From an uncultured bacterium (GTDB taxonomy: Bacteria > Sysuimicrobiota > Sysuimicrobiia > Sysuimicrobiales > Sysuimicrobiaceae): a stretch of DNA of 64,000 nucleotides. Positions 1-8,251 of the stretch are shown here, one piece after another (within the stretch, counting starts at the first letter, position 1; the number at the start of each line of letters is the position of its first letter). The position numbers and the translations under genes were made by a program. The stretch spans positions 49,758-113,757 of the forward strand of contig CALIMJ010000022.1 of NCBI GenBank assembly GCA_938028835.1, given 5' to 3'. The notes under the pieces were generated by a model, which ran no database searches, was not told the origin of the DNA, and saw only the letters and a list, made by a program, of their open reading frames with translations.

Positions 1-122
1 AACTCCCGCGGAAGGCATTCCGAGAGATAAGGGCGGTTGTTGCCCTCCGCGGCTGGATTCCGGTGGATGTTCCGTTCGCCGGGTTTCGGCGCCGGAGGGT
101 TTCTCGTTGTCTGGAGGTCCAG

Positions 123-1052
123 ATGCGGGTGCGGGTAACGGTACCGGCCACCTCGGCCAACCTCGGGCCGGGGTTCGACTGCCTCGCGATGGCGCTGGAC
201 CTGCGCAACGAGGTGGAGGCGGCCCTGTCGGACCGCCCCCGGGTGGAGGTGGCCGGGGAGGGGGAGGACGTGCTTCCGCGGGACGAGCGCAACACCGTGT
301 ACCGAGCGGCGGAGGCGGCGGCAGCCCGCGCGGGTGTCCGCGACGTGGCGTTCGCGTTCCGGTGCTTCAACCAGATCCCCCTGGACCGCGGGCTCGGCAG
401 CAGCGCCGCGGCCCGGGTGGCCGGGATCGCCGCGGCCAACCGGCTGCTGGGCCGCCCCCTGCCCCTGGCGGAGTTGGTGCGGTTGAGCGTGGAGCTGGAG
501 GGACACCCGGACAACGCGGTGGCGGCCTGGGTGGGCGGGGTCACGGTGTCCGTGCGGGACTCCGACGGGGGCGTGTTCTGGCAGCGCGTCCTGCCGGCGC
601 GGTTCCCGTCGGTGGTCCTGTGCGTGCCGGAGCTTCGGGTGCCCACGGGGGAAGCCCGGGCCCGGCTCCCCGCACAGGTGAGCCTGCAGGACGCGGTGTT
701 CAACCTGGGCCGGGCTGCGCTGCTGGTGGCGGCTCTGTGCAACGGGGACTTCCGCGCGCTGGCGGTGGCCACGCAGGATCGGCTGCACCAGCCTTACCGG
801 GAGCCCCTGGTGCCCGGGTTCGCGGACGCGGTGGCCGCGGCCCGGGAGGCGGGAGCCTGGGGAGCGGCGCTGAGCGGGGCCGGCAGCACCCTGGTGGCCT
901 TCTGCTCCCCGGAGTGCGCGGAGTCGGTGGGTGAGGCGATGCGGGCGGCCCTGGCGCGCCACGGGGTAGGCAGCCGGTGGCGGGTTTCGTCCGTGGACGC
1001 GCGGGGCACGGTGGTGGAAGACGCTCCAGGAGGTGGGACGTGGGACGGGTAG
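123..1052 (+). CDS. thrB: homoserine kinase
   Basis: Phosphorylates homoserine to O-phosphohomoserine with ATP, the step before threonine synthase. The 309-residue product has GHMP-kinase landmarks: an N-terminal ATSANLGPGFDCL stretch and the glycine/serine-rich phosphate loop GLGSSAAA at residues 90-97. The ATG at 123 is preferred over an upstream in-frame ATG at 63 because GGAGGT lies about 6 nt before it and homology starts at MRVRVTVPATSAN. It overlaps thrC by 13 bp, so the two are co-translated. Length is normal for ThrB. The 122 bp upstream hold no recognisable gene, and homoserine dehydrogenase is not in view. Confidence 0.95.
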   Translation: MRVRVTVPATSANLGPGFDCLAMALDLRNEVEAALSDRPRVEVAGEGEDVLPRDERNTVYRAAEAAAARAGVRDVAFAFRCFNQIPLDRGLGSSAAARVAGIAAANRLLGRPLPLAELVRLSVELEGHPDNAVAAWVGGVTVSVRDSDGGVFWQRVLPARFPSVVLCVPELRVPTGEARARLPAQVSLQDAVFNLGRAALLVAALCNGDFRALAVATQDRLHQPYREPLVPGFADAVAAAREAGAWGAALSGAGSTLVAFCSPECAESVGEAMRAALARHGVGSRWRVSSVDARGTVVEDAPGGGTWDG

Positions 1053-2263
1053 CACAGCTGCGATGTCGGGCGTGCGGGACACCGCATCCCGTGGGTCCCG
1101 AGTACGTGTGCGAGCGGTGTTTGGGTCCGCTGGAGGTGGAGTACGAGACCGCTAGCCTGCGGGAGGCCACGCGAGAACGGATCGCGTCCGGCCCCCGGTC
1201 CATCTGGCGGTACCGTGCCCTGTTGCCTGCGGAGCCGGAGGAGGACGACCTGCAGCCGGGCTTCACCCCCCTGATCCCGGCCCCGCGGCTGGGCGAGCGC
1301 CTCGGGCTGCGCCGCCTGTACCTGAAGAACGACACCACCAACCCCACCTGGTCTTTTAAGGACCGGGTGGTGGCGGTGGCGGTGGCCGCGGCCCGGGCCT
1401 TCGGGTTCCGGGTCCTGGCGTGCGCGTCCACCGGGAACCTTGCCCACGCGGTGGCTGCCCACGCGGCGCGGGCGGGCATGCGGGCGGTGGTGTTCGTGCC
1501 CCAGGGTCTGGAGGTGGGGAAGGTCCTTGCCACCTCCGTGTACGACCCCACGGTGGTCGAGGTGGACGGGACCTACGACGACGTGAACCGCCTGTGCACC
1601 GAGATCGCGGGCGAGCACCCCTGGGCTTTCGCCAATATCAACCTGAGGCCCTTCTACTCGGAGGGCTGCAAGACCCTGGGGTTCGAGGTGGCCGAGCAGC
1701 TCGGGTGGAGGCTGCCAGACCACGTGGTGGTACCCGTGGCCTCCGGCAACCTGTTCGTCAAGACGGAAAAGGCCTTTGCGGAGCTGGCGCAGTTGGGCCT
1801 GGTGGAGGGCACCATGCCGAGGCTGCACGGGGCGCAGCCGGCGGGCTGCGCGCCCATCGCCGCAGCCCACCGGCGGGGGGACAGCCAGGTGGTCCCCGTG
1901 CGACCCCAGACGGTGGCCAAGTCCCTCGCCATCGGCAACCCCGCAGACGGGTACTACGCGTTGCAGACGGTGCGCAGGACCGGCGGGGTGTTCGAGGTGG
2001 CCACGGACGAGGAGATCGTGGAGGGGATGCGGCTGCTGGCGCAGACGGAGGGCATCTTCGCCGAGACCGCGGGCGGTGTCACGGTGGCTGTGCTGCGCAA
2101 GCTGGCCGAGGGAGGAGTGGTGGGGCCGGACGACGTGGTGGTGGCGCTAGTGACCGGCGCGGGCCTCAAGACCCTGGAGGCGGTGTCCGACGGCGGACGG
2201 CCCGCTATCCGGATCCGGCCGAGCCTGAAGGACTTCGAGCGGCAGGTGCTGGCCGCAGTCTAG
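1040..2263 (+). CDS. thrC: threonine synthase
   Basis: Converts O-phosphohomoserine to threonine, a PLP-dependent fold-type II enzyme. The GTG at 1040 follows AGGAGGTGGGAC, an ideal ribosome site inside the end of thrB. The 407-residue protein opens with a zinc-ribbon-like CxxC...CxxC (Cys9, 12, 24, 27). The PLP lysine is Lys107 in SFKDR, and an ASTGNLAHAV phosphate-binding segment follows. This is the archaeal/Bacillus-type length rather than the long plant/E. coli form. With thrB it forms a two-step threonine operon. Confidence 0.95.
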   Translation: MGRVAQLRCRACGTPHPVGPEYVCERCLGPLEVEYETASLREATRERIASGPRSIWRYRALLPAEPEEDDLQPGFTPLIPAPRLGERLGLRRLYLKNDTTNPTWSFKDRVVAVAVAAARAFGFRVLACASTGNLAHAVAAHAARAGMRAVVFVPQGLEVGKVLATSVYDPTVVEVDGTYDDVNRLCTEIAGEHPWAFANINLRPFYSEGCKTLGFEVAEQLGWRLPDHVVVPVASGNLFVKTEKAFAELAQLGLVEGTMPRLHGAQPAGCAPIAAAHRRGDSQVVPVRPQTVAKSLAIGNPADGYYALQTVRRTGGVFEVATDEEIVEGMRLLAQTEGIFAETAGGVTVAVLRKLAEGGVVGPDDVVVALVTGAGLKTLEAVSDGGRPAIRIRPSLKDFERQVLAAV

Positions 2264-2349
2264 GAAGGAGAAGGTCCAGGGCCGGCGAAGTTGGCCTGCC
2301 GGGTGCCAGCGGGGTACCGCGGAGATCTGCCCGGCGCCCAGGTGCGCGG

Positions 2350-2802
2350 ATGAGTCTCGTGGTGGAGCCGGCCAAACCCCAGGACGAGCCGGAGATCCAA
2401 CAGCTGGTCCAGGCCGTACTGAGCGAGTTCGGTTTGCCCTACGACGCCTCGGTGGCGGAGGAGCTGACCAGCCTGGAGGAGCACTTCCCCCCGCCCCGGT
2501 CTGTGTTCTTCGTGGCGCGCCTGGACGGCCGCATCGTGGGCACCACCGCGGTGAAGGAGGCTGGCAGGGGCCGCGCGGTCCTCAAGCACCAGTACGTGCA
2601 CGCGGACTACCGGCGCCGGGGGATCGGGGCGAAGCTCCTGGACGCGGCGTTGGTGTACTGCCGAGTGTGCGGCTACCGCGAGGTCGAGCTGGAGACGGCT
2701 CCGTGGATGCAACAGGCACAGCGGCTGTACCGGTCCCGCGGATTCCGGGAGATCCAGCGCGACGAACAGTCGGTGCGCTACCACCTGGTGCTGGCGCCCT
2801 GA
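2350..2802 (+). CDS. GNAT family N-acetyltransferase
   Basis: A 150-residue single-domain GNAT acetyltransferase. The acetyl-CoA pyrophosphate loop is visible as YRRRGIGAKLL, followed by the helix DAALVYCRVCGY and the family-typical C-terminal QRLYRSRGF segment. The acceptor substrate cannot be read from sequence. The ATG at 2350 starts the recognisable domain (MSLVVEPAKPQDEPEIQQLV); the ribosome site is weak. It ends one base before the next GTG, so it is probably co-transcribed with the uracil-DNA glycosylase downstream. Confidence 0.85.
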   Translation: MSLVVEPAKPQDEPEIQQLVQAVLSEFGLPYDASVAEELTSLEEHFPPPRSVFFVARLDGRIVGTTAVKEAGRGRAVLKHQYVHADYRRRGIGAKLLDAALVYCRVCGYREVELETAPWMQQAQRLYRSRGFREIQRDEQSVRYHLVLAP

Positions 2803-2803
2803 C

Positions 2804-3706
2804 GTGGCTTCCCCGGCAGTCGACGGTTCTGAGGCGCTGGAGCGCATCGCCCGCGAGATCCGCTCCTGCACCCGATGTCCTTTGCACCAGCAGCGGACCC
2901 AGGCGGTGCCCGGCGAGGGCCCCGCGGACGCTCCCCTGCTGTTTGTGGGCGAGGGACCGGGGGCCGAGGAGGACGTGCAGGGGCGGCCCTTCGTGGGGGC
3001 GGCGGGGCGTCTGCTGGACCGGCTGCTTGGGAGCATCCGGATCCCCCGGGAGCGCGTCTTCATCACCAACACGGTGCGGTGTCGCCCGCCTGGGAACCGG
3101 GAGCCGCACCCCGACGAGGTGGCCGCCTGCCTGCCGTACCTGGTCCGCCAGATGAGCGTCCTCCATCCGCGGGTGGTCTGTCTCCTAGGCGCCACGGCGA
3201 CCCGCGCCCTCCTGGGTTCCGACCAGAAGCTGAACCAGGTGCGGGGACGGGCCCTCCGGGAGGCAGGCCGCTGGTGGTTCGCTACCTACCACCCCGCGGC
3301 TGCCCTGCGCAGCGCCTCTTTGGCGAACGCCCTTCAGGAGGACTTCCGACGCCTGCGGCGGCTCGTGGACGTGGAGTGGGGAACCGAGGACCCTGCTCGC
3401 TGGAAGCCCGGTGCCCTGCACAAGATCTTCGCCCACCCGCAGCCCACCGAACCCGTCCTGCTGGCCGAGGCGGGCACCCTGCGGATAAGCTGGGAGGTGC
3501 GGGGTGTGCACCCAGTGTTCCGCACCGAGTCCGCCCTGGCCGAGCTGCTCCGGCGCTTCGTTCTGCGGCAGCGCCCTGCCGAGCCGGGGGTAGGGCTGGA
3601 GGTGTTGAAACTCGAGACCACAGACGGCAGTGGCCGACCGGTGCCGCCCGAAAACCCCGACTGCGCCCACCTGCACGCGGAGGTCCGGCTGGTGGGAGGG
3701 GCTTGA
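2804..3706 (+). CDS. family 4 uracil-DNA glycosylase with C-terminal extension
   Basis: Removes uracil from DNA to start base-excision repair. Residues 1-190 match the iron-sulfur family 4/5 type: cluster cysteines at 22, 25, 93 and 109, motif A GEGPGAEED (49-57) and the HPAA active-site motif near residue 163. Family 4 enzymes usually end near 200 residues. This one continues to 300 with an unrecognised segment (about 195-300) containing a putative beta-rich stretch and a His/Cys pair (CAHLHAE). The start is a GTG directly after the GNAT stop. A 13-bp hairpin follows the stop. Confidence 0.9.
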   Translation: MASPAVDGSEALERIAREIRSCTRCPLHQQRTQAVPGEGPADAPLLFVGEGPGAEEDVQGRPFVGAAGRLLDRLLGSIRIPRERVFITNTVRCRPPGNREPHPDEVAACLPYLVRQMSVLHPRVVCLLGATATRALLGSDQKLNQVRGRALREAGRWWFATYHPAAALRSASLANALQEDFRRLRRLVDVEWGTEDPARWKPGALHKIFAHPQPTEPVLLAEAGTLRISWEVRGVHPVFRTESALAELLRRFVLRQRPAEPGVGLEVLKLETTDGSGRPVPPENPDCAHLHAEVRLVGGA

Positions 3707-3712
3707 GGGGAG

Positions 3713-3745
3713 TAGGGTGCGCCGGAGCCAGCCCGGCGCACCCTA
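3713..3745. terminator. bidirectional terminator hairpin between convergent genes
   Basis: A perfect 13-bp inverted repeat, TAGGGTGCGCCGG and its complement, encloses a 7-nt loop. It lies exactly between the convergent uracil-DNA glycosylase and the minus-strand coxM-like gene. There is no clear T-run, so factor-assisted termination or simple transcript-end protection is possible. Confidence 0.65.
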
Positions 3746-3750
3746 ACGGA

Positions 3751-4617
3751 TCAGCCCCGCGCGCGTTCTACCGCCCGCAGCAGCGCCCGCTTCGTGTACA
3801 CCACCGCTAGGTGGCGCTTGTACTCCGCGGAGGCGTACAGGTCGTCGGTGGCTTCCAGGCCGTCGGAGGCCAGGCGGGCCGCTTCGGCCACCGCAGCCTC
3901 GTCCAGGCGCCCGCCAACCAGCGCCTGCTCCACCTTCGCCAGCCGCACCGCCTTGGGCCCGGCGCCGGTGACCGCGACGCGGGCATCGCGGCATACGCCG
4001 CCGTCCACGGTCACTAGACACGCCACTCCCAGCAGCGAATACCCGGAGGCCGGGTGGGGCAGCTTGGTGTACGACCAGCCCTGTCCCAGGGTCTGGACCG
4101 GTACCCGCAGCCGGCACAGGACCTCGTCCGGACCCAGGGCTGTGGTGAGCAGGTCCACGAACCACTGGGATGCGGGGACGGTCCGGATCCCGGCAGGGCC
4201 CTCGCACTCCATCTGCGCCTCGAGCGCCAGGACGGCGGCGGGGTAGTCCGCCGCCGGGTCCGCGTGCGCCAGGTTGCCGCCGATGGTTCCGCGGTTGCGG
4301 ACCTGTACGTCCCCGATCTGGGACGCGCACTCGGCCAGCAACGGCACCCGCTCCCGTACCAGCGGGCTGTTGGCCACCTCGTCGTGCGTGGTGAGGGCGC
4401 CGATCACCAGGCTCCCGCCCTCCTCCCGAATCCCCCGCAGCTCGTCCACGGGGCCCAGGTCGATGAGCATCTCCGGCTGGCTCAGCCGCAGCTTCATGAG
4501 GGGGAGGAGGCTGTGGCCGCCTGCCAGCAGCTTCGCCCGGCCCCCGTGCTGCTGCAGGAGGGAGATCGCCTCCCGCACACTGCGGGCCCGTACGTACTCG
4601 AAGGTCGCGGGGATCAT
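3751..4617 (-). CDS. coxM: molybdenum hydroxylase FAD-binding subunit (CoxM-like)
   Basis: Medium subunit of an aerobic CO dehydrogenase/xanthine oxidase family heterotrimer; it carries FAD and passes electrons from the iron-sulfur subunit to the acceptor. The 288-residue product shows both FAD-binding loops, AGGHSLLPL (from residue 32) and TIGGNLAHADPA (from residue 111), and a C-terminal CO_deh_flav_C-like region. Its ATG overlaps the coxL-like stop by 4 bp (ATGA), which fixes the start. It is the last gene of the minus-strand S-L-M operon. The substrate follows from the large subunit, which is not a true CO-oxidising form. Confidence 0.9.
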   Translation of the reverse strand: MIPATFEYVRARSVREAISLLQQHGGRAKLLAGGHSLLPLMKLRLSQPEMLIDLGPVDELRGIREEGGSLVIGALTTHDEVANSPLVRERVPLLAECASQIGDVQVRNRGTIGGNLAHADPAADYPAAVLALEAQMECEGPAGIRTVPASQWFVDLLTTALGPDEVLCRLRVPVQTLGQGWSYTKLPHPASGYSLLGVACLVTVDGGVCRDARVAVTGAGPKAVRLAKVEQALVGGRLDEAAVAEAARLASDGLEATDDLYASAEYKRHLAVVYTKRALLRAVERARG

Positions 4618-6974
4618 GCGGCACCTCCTTTCGCCTGCCGGATGGCCTGCCACACCCGCTCCGGCCACAGCGGCATGTCCAGGTGGCGGATTCCCAACGG
4701 GCTGAGGGCGTCCATCACCGCGTTCACCACGCACGGGGTGGCGGCGATGGTGCCGGTCTCGCCCACGCCCTTCACGCCGAGCGGGTTCACGGGGGTGGGG
4801 GTCTCGGTGCGGTCGCACTCGAGGTGCGGTAGCCAGCTGGCCTTGGGCACCGCGTAGTCCGCCATGCTGCCCGTGAGGAGGTTGCCCGCCGGGTCGTAGC
4901 GAGCAGCTTCCCACAGGGCCTGGGCCACGCCCTGGACGATGCCCCCGTGAACCTGGCCGTCCACGATGAGCGGGTTGATGACCCGGCCGCAGTCGTCCAC
5001 CGCCACGTAGCGGAGGATCCTCACCTGACCGGTTTCGGGGTCCACCTCCACCACGCACGCGTGGGTGCCGAAGGGGAACACGAAGTTGGAGGGGTCCCAG
5101 TTGGCCTGCCCCTCGAGCCCGGGCTCCATCCCCTCCGGCAGGTTCCACGCGAGGTACGCCTGCAGGGCCACCTCCTGGATGGTCATGCCCCGGTCCGGGG
5201 CACCCCGCACGTGGAAGCGGCCGTTCTCGAACACGAGGTCGTCGACGCTGACCTCGAGCTGGTGGGCGGCGATGCGCTGGGCCTTCTCCTTGACCTTCTG
5301 GGCCGCCAGGTACACCGCGGTCCCTCCCACGGGGGTGGTCCGGCTGCCGTAAGTGCCCCAGCCCATCAGGATGCTGTCCGTGTCCCCGTGCAACACCTCC
5401 ACGTCGTCCAGGGGGACGCCCAGCTCCTGAGAAACGATCTGCGCGAAGGTGGTCTCCTCGCCCTGGCCGTGCGGGCTGGTGCCCGTGAACACCGTGACCT
5501 TACCCGTGGGCGAGAACCGCACCACGGCACTCTCCCATAGGCCTCCCGCGAAGCCCGTGGCGCCCACCACCTTGGAAGGCCCTGCTCCGCAGATCTCCAC
5601 GTACGTGGAGAGCCCGATCCCCAGGTAACGGCCCTGCTGTCGCGCGGCGGCCTGCTCCGCGCGGACCTTCGGGTAGTCGAGGATCTCCAGGGCCCGGTCC
5701 AGCGCCCGGGCGTAGTCCCCGCTGTCGTACGTGATCCCCGTGGCCACCGTGTACGGGAACTGGTCTTTGGGAATGAGGTTCCTCCGGCGAATCTCCGCGG
5801 GGTCCATGCCCAGCTCGCGCGCCGCCAGATCCATCATCCGCTCTAGCACGTAGGTGGCCTCCGGCCGTCCCGCACCCCGGTACGCGTCCGTCGGGGTGGT
5901 GTTGGTGAAGACCCCGGTGACCTCGCAGTCGATGTTGGGGATGCGGTAGGGACCGGACAGCACCAGCCCGTACAGGATGGTGGGGATGGCGGGTGCTGCG
6001 GTGGACAGGTAGGCCCCGAAGTTGGCCAGGGTCCGGACCCGCAGCCCCACCACGGTGCCATCGGGACGCACCGCTATCTCCGCGTCGGTGATGTGGTCCC
6101 GTCCGTGAATGGTGGACAGGTAGTTCTCCCGGCGGGTCTCCGCCCACTTCACGGGCCGGGCCAGGCGCGTGGCCAGGTGGGCCACCACGGCCTCCTCCGG
6201 GTACACGGGGATCTTGCTGCCGAACCCACCGCCCACCTCCGGCGCGATCACCCGCAGCTTGTGTTCCGGGAAGCTCAGCACGCCGGACAGGATCACCCGA
6301 GCGATGTGAGGATTCTGACTGGTCACCCACAGGGTCAGCTCCCCGGTGCCCGGGTTGTACTGCGCGGTGGCGGCGCGGGTCTCCATGGCGTTGGGGATCA
6401 ACCGCTGGTTCACCAGTCGCTGGCGCACCACCCGTACCCCGGGCTCCCGCGCGGCGGCCTCGAAGTCGCCCCCCTTCACCGACCACAGCAGCACCCGGTT
6501 CTGCGGCACGTCGTCGTGCACCAGGGTCGCCGACTGCAACGCGGCTTCCGTGTCCACCACGGCGGGTAGGACCTCGTAGTCCACCTCCACCAGCTCCGCA
6601 GCGTCGTAGGCCTGGGCGCGGCTCTCCGCCACCACCACCGCCACGGCGTCGCCCACGAACCGTACCTTGTCCCTGGCCAAGGGCGGGTGAGGGGGGGTCT
6701 TCAGGTCGCAGTTGGGTACCTGCCACCCGCACGGGATGGAGTTGACCTTTCCCTCCAGGTCCTGGGCGGTGAACACCCCGAGGACCCCTGGAGCCGACCG
6801 CGCCCGGGAGGTGTCTACCCTCAGGATGCGGGCGTGGGCGTGGGGGCTACGGACGAAGGCAGCGTAGCACAGCCCGGGCAGGGTGACGTCGTCCGTGTAG
6901 GTGGCGGTACCGCGGATCAGCCGCGGGTCCTCCCGCCGCCGCACTCTGGCTCCGAACACCTGGGTCACGGCCAT
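4614..6974 (-). CDS. coxL: molybdenum hydroxylase large subunit, form II CoxL-like
   Basis: Molybdopterin-binding catalytic subunit of 786 residues, full family length. Residues 364-370 read AYRGAGR, the form II loop; the CO-oxidising form I enzymes have AYxCSFR, so CO oxidation is not supported. GGGFGSKI (near 248) and the C-terminal VKGVGETGT with the catalytic-type glutamate match molybdenum-cofactor hydroxylases. The real substrate (aldehyde, purine, aromatic or other carbon compound) is not readable. It starts 2 bp after the small-subunit stop with a GGGAGGTGAG ribosome site. No cofactor-sulfuration (CoxI/XdhC) or insertion (CoxD) gene is in the window. Confidence 0.92.
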   Translation of the reverse strand: MAVTQVFGARVRRREDPRLIRGTATYTDDVTLPGLCYAAFVRSPHAHARILRVDTSRARSAPGVLGVFTAQDLEGKVNSIPCGWQVPNCDLKTPPHPPLARDKVRFVGDAVAVVVAESRAQAYDAAELVEVDYEVLPAVVDTEAALQSATLVHDDVPQNRVLLWSVKGGDFEAAAREPGVRVVRQRLVNQRLIPNAMETRAATAQYNPGTGELTLWVTSQNPHIARVILSGVLSFPEHKLRVIAPEVGGGFGSKIPVYPEEAVVAHLATRLARPVKWAETRRENYLSTIHGRDHITDAEIAVRPDGTVVGLRVRTLANFGAYLSTAAPAIPTILYGLVLSGPYRIPNIDCEVTGVFTNTTPTDAYRGAGRPEATYVLERMMDLAARELGMDPAEIRRRNLIPKDQFPYTVATGITYDSGDYARALDRALEILDYPKVRAEQAAARQQGRYLGIGLSTYVEICGAGPSKVVGATGFAGGLWESAVVRFSPTGKVTVFTGTSPHGQGEETTFAQIVSQELGVPLDDVEVLHGDTDSILMGWGTYGSRTTPVGGTAVYLAAQKVKEKAQRIAAHQLEVSVDDLVFENGRFHVRGAPDRGMTIQEVALQAYLAWNLPEGMEPGLEGQANWDPSNFVFPFGTHACVVEVDPETGQVRILRYVAVDDCGRVINPLIVDGQVHGGIVQGVAQALWEAARYDPAGNLLTGSMADYAVPKASWLPHLECDRTETPTPVNPLGVKGVGETGTIAATPCVVNAVMDALSPLGIRHLDMPLWPERVWQAIRQAKGGAA

Positions 6975-6976
6975 GG

Positions 6977-7468
6977 CTACTCACCTCCCGCGGGAGCGCC
7001 CACCGCGGCGCCCATAGCGCGAGCCGCGGCCTTCACGGCGTTCACGATGTGCTGGTAGCCCGTGCACCGGCAGAGGTTGCCCTCCAGGGCGTGACGGATT
7101 TCGTCCTCAGTGGGGTTCGGGTTGCGCTGGAGCAGATCCACCGCGGCCAGCATCATCCCCGGGGTGCAGAAACCGCACTGCAGCCCGTGCTCGTCCCAGA
7201 AGGCCTGCTGGATGGGGTGCAGCTCCCCGTCCCTGGCCAGCCCCTCCACCGTCGTGATCCGGGCGCCCTCCGCCTGCACGGCCAGGACGGTGCAGGACTT
7301 GACCGCCTTGCCATCCATCAGCACGGTACAGGCCCCGCAGGTGGAGGTGTCGCACCCCACGTGGGTCCCCGTAAGCCCGAGGTGCTCGCGCAGAAAGTAC
7401 ACCAACAGCGTCCGGGGTTCCACGTCCCGGGTGTACTCGACCCCGTTCACCGTCATGCTGACCCTCAC
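6977..7468 (-). CDS. coxS: molybdenum hydroxylase [2Fe-2S] subunit (CoxS-like)
   Basis: Small subunit carrying two [2Fe-2S] clusters that link the molybdenum site to FAD. With the GTG start at 7468 the plant-ferredoxin-type cysteines are 39, 44, 47 and 59 (CDTSTCGAC...C) and the second-cluster cysteines are 98, 101, 133 and 135 (CGFC...CRC). GTG 7468 has GGGAGGTGACC at proper spacing; an ATG at 7456 is the alternative. Longer upstream extensions are not supported by homology. First gene of the S-L-M operon. Confidence 0.92.
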   Translation of the reverse strand: MRVSMTVNGVEYTRDVEPRTLLVYFLREHLGLTGTHVGCDTSTCGACTVLMDGKAVKSCTVLAVQAEGARITTVEGLARDGELHPIQQAFWDEHGLQCGFCTPGMMLAAVDLLQRNPNPTEDEIRHALEGNLCRCTGYQHIVNAVKAAARAMGAAVGAPAGGE

Positions 7469-7672
7469 GCCGGTCACCTCCCCTCCTGGAAGAATCAGCG
7501 GACCCGATGCTCCGGACGCGTCGCCATCTCCCACCCCCCTGCCGCGCCGACGGAACCCGACTGACAAGCCGTGCGGTGTTGCGGGGAGTTCTCCGGGCAG
7601 CTCCCCTTCTCCTTTCGTTCACGTGTTCGCCAGGGAGGCCCGCCCGCACACGGTAGCGAAGGGAGTGTGGCG

Positions 7673-8200
7673 GTGAGGACTCGGCGCAGGCTGTGGGTTC
7701 TGGTGATCCTGGGGGCCTGCGTGGCCGTCCTGGCCTGGGGCGTGTGGGCCTTCCGCCCCCGGACGGAGCCCGCCCTGGTGTACTTCGTGCGGTGGGACCC
7801 GATGCGGAACGCCGGCCACCTAGTCCCGGGCCTGAGGTGGGTCCGCGGACGCACCCGGGCGGACTGGGTGGCGGGGGCCGTGGGCCAACTGCTCGCGGGA
7901 CCCAACGAGGAGGAGCGGGCCCTGGGGTACAGCACGGAGATCCCGCCCGGGACGCGTCTGTTGGGCGTCCGGGTGCAGGGCCACACCGCGTACGTGAACC
8001 TCTCCCGGGAGTTCGAGGCGGGCGGTGGCAGCGCCAGCATGCTGGCCCGCCTCTACCAGGTGGTCTATACGGCCACCCACTTCCGCGGGGTGGAGGAGGT
8101 GCGCATCGAGATCGAGGGGCAGGCGCGGGAGTCGGTGGGCGGGGAGGGCCTGTTGGTGGATGTGCCGGTCCGCCGTCCTCCCTCGGCTCCGGAGTTTTGA
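7673..8200 (+). CDS. membrane-anchored GerMN-domain protein
   Basis: A 175-residue protein with one N-terminal membrane segment (about residues 7-26) followed by an extracytoplasmic GerMN/sporulation-type domain. The domain is marked by LLAGPNEEERALG, IPPGTRLLGVRV and a TAYVNLSREFE strand. GerMN domains occur in germination protein GerM and in lipoproteins; the biochemical role is unknown. The GTG at 7673 is chosen over the GTG at 7667 because of the GGGAG 7 nt upstream. It is divergent from the coxS-like gene and just upstream of the mutase genes, with no obvious link to them. Confidence 0.75.
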   Translation: MRTRRRLWVLVILGACVAVLAWGVWAFRPRTEPALVYFVRWDPMRNAGHLVPGLRWVRGRTRADWVAGAVGQLLAGPNEEERALGYSTEIPPGTRLLGVRVQGHTAYVNLSREFEAGGGSASMLARLYQVVYTATHFRGVEEVRIEIEGQARESVGGEGLLVDVPVRRPPSAPEF

Positions 8201-8251
8201 GGTTTGCACGCGTCCGCGGCTATGCTGGAGAGGCAGAGGCAGGAGGCGGCG

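Noticed and set aside
4614..6974. True aerobic CO dehydrogenase
   Set aside because: The active-site loop is AYRGAGR (form II), not the AYxCSFR loop of proven CO-oxidising enzymes, and no CoxD/E/F maturation genes are adjacent.
7583..7606. Hairpin GGGGAG...CTCCCC before the GerMN gene as a terminator or riboswitch
   Set aside because: The loop is 12 nt, the following stretch is only pyrimidine-rich, and there is no upstream gene on that strand to terminate.
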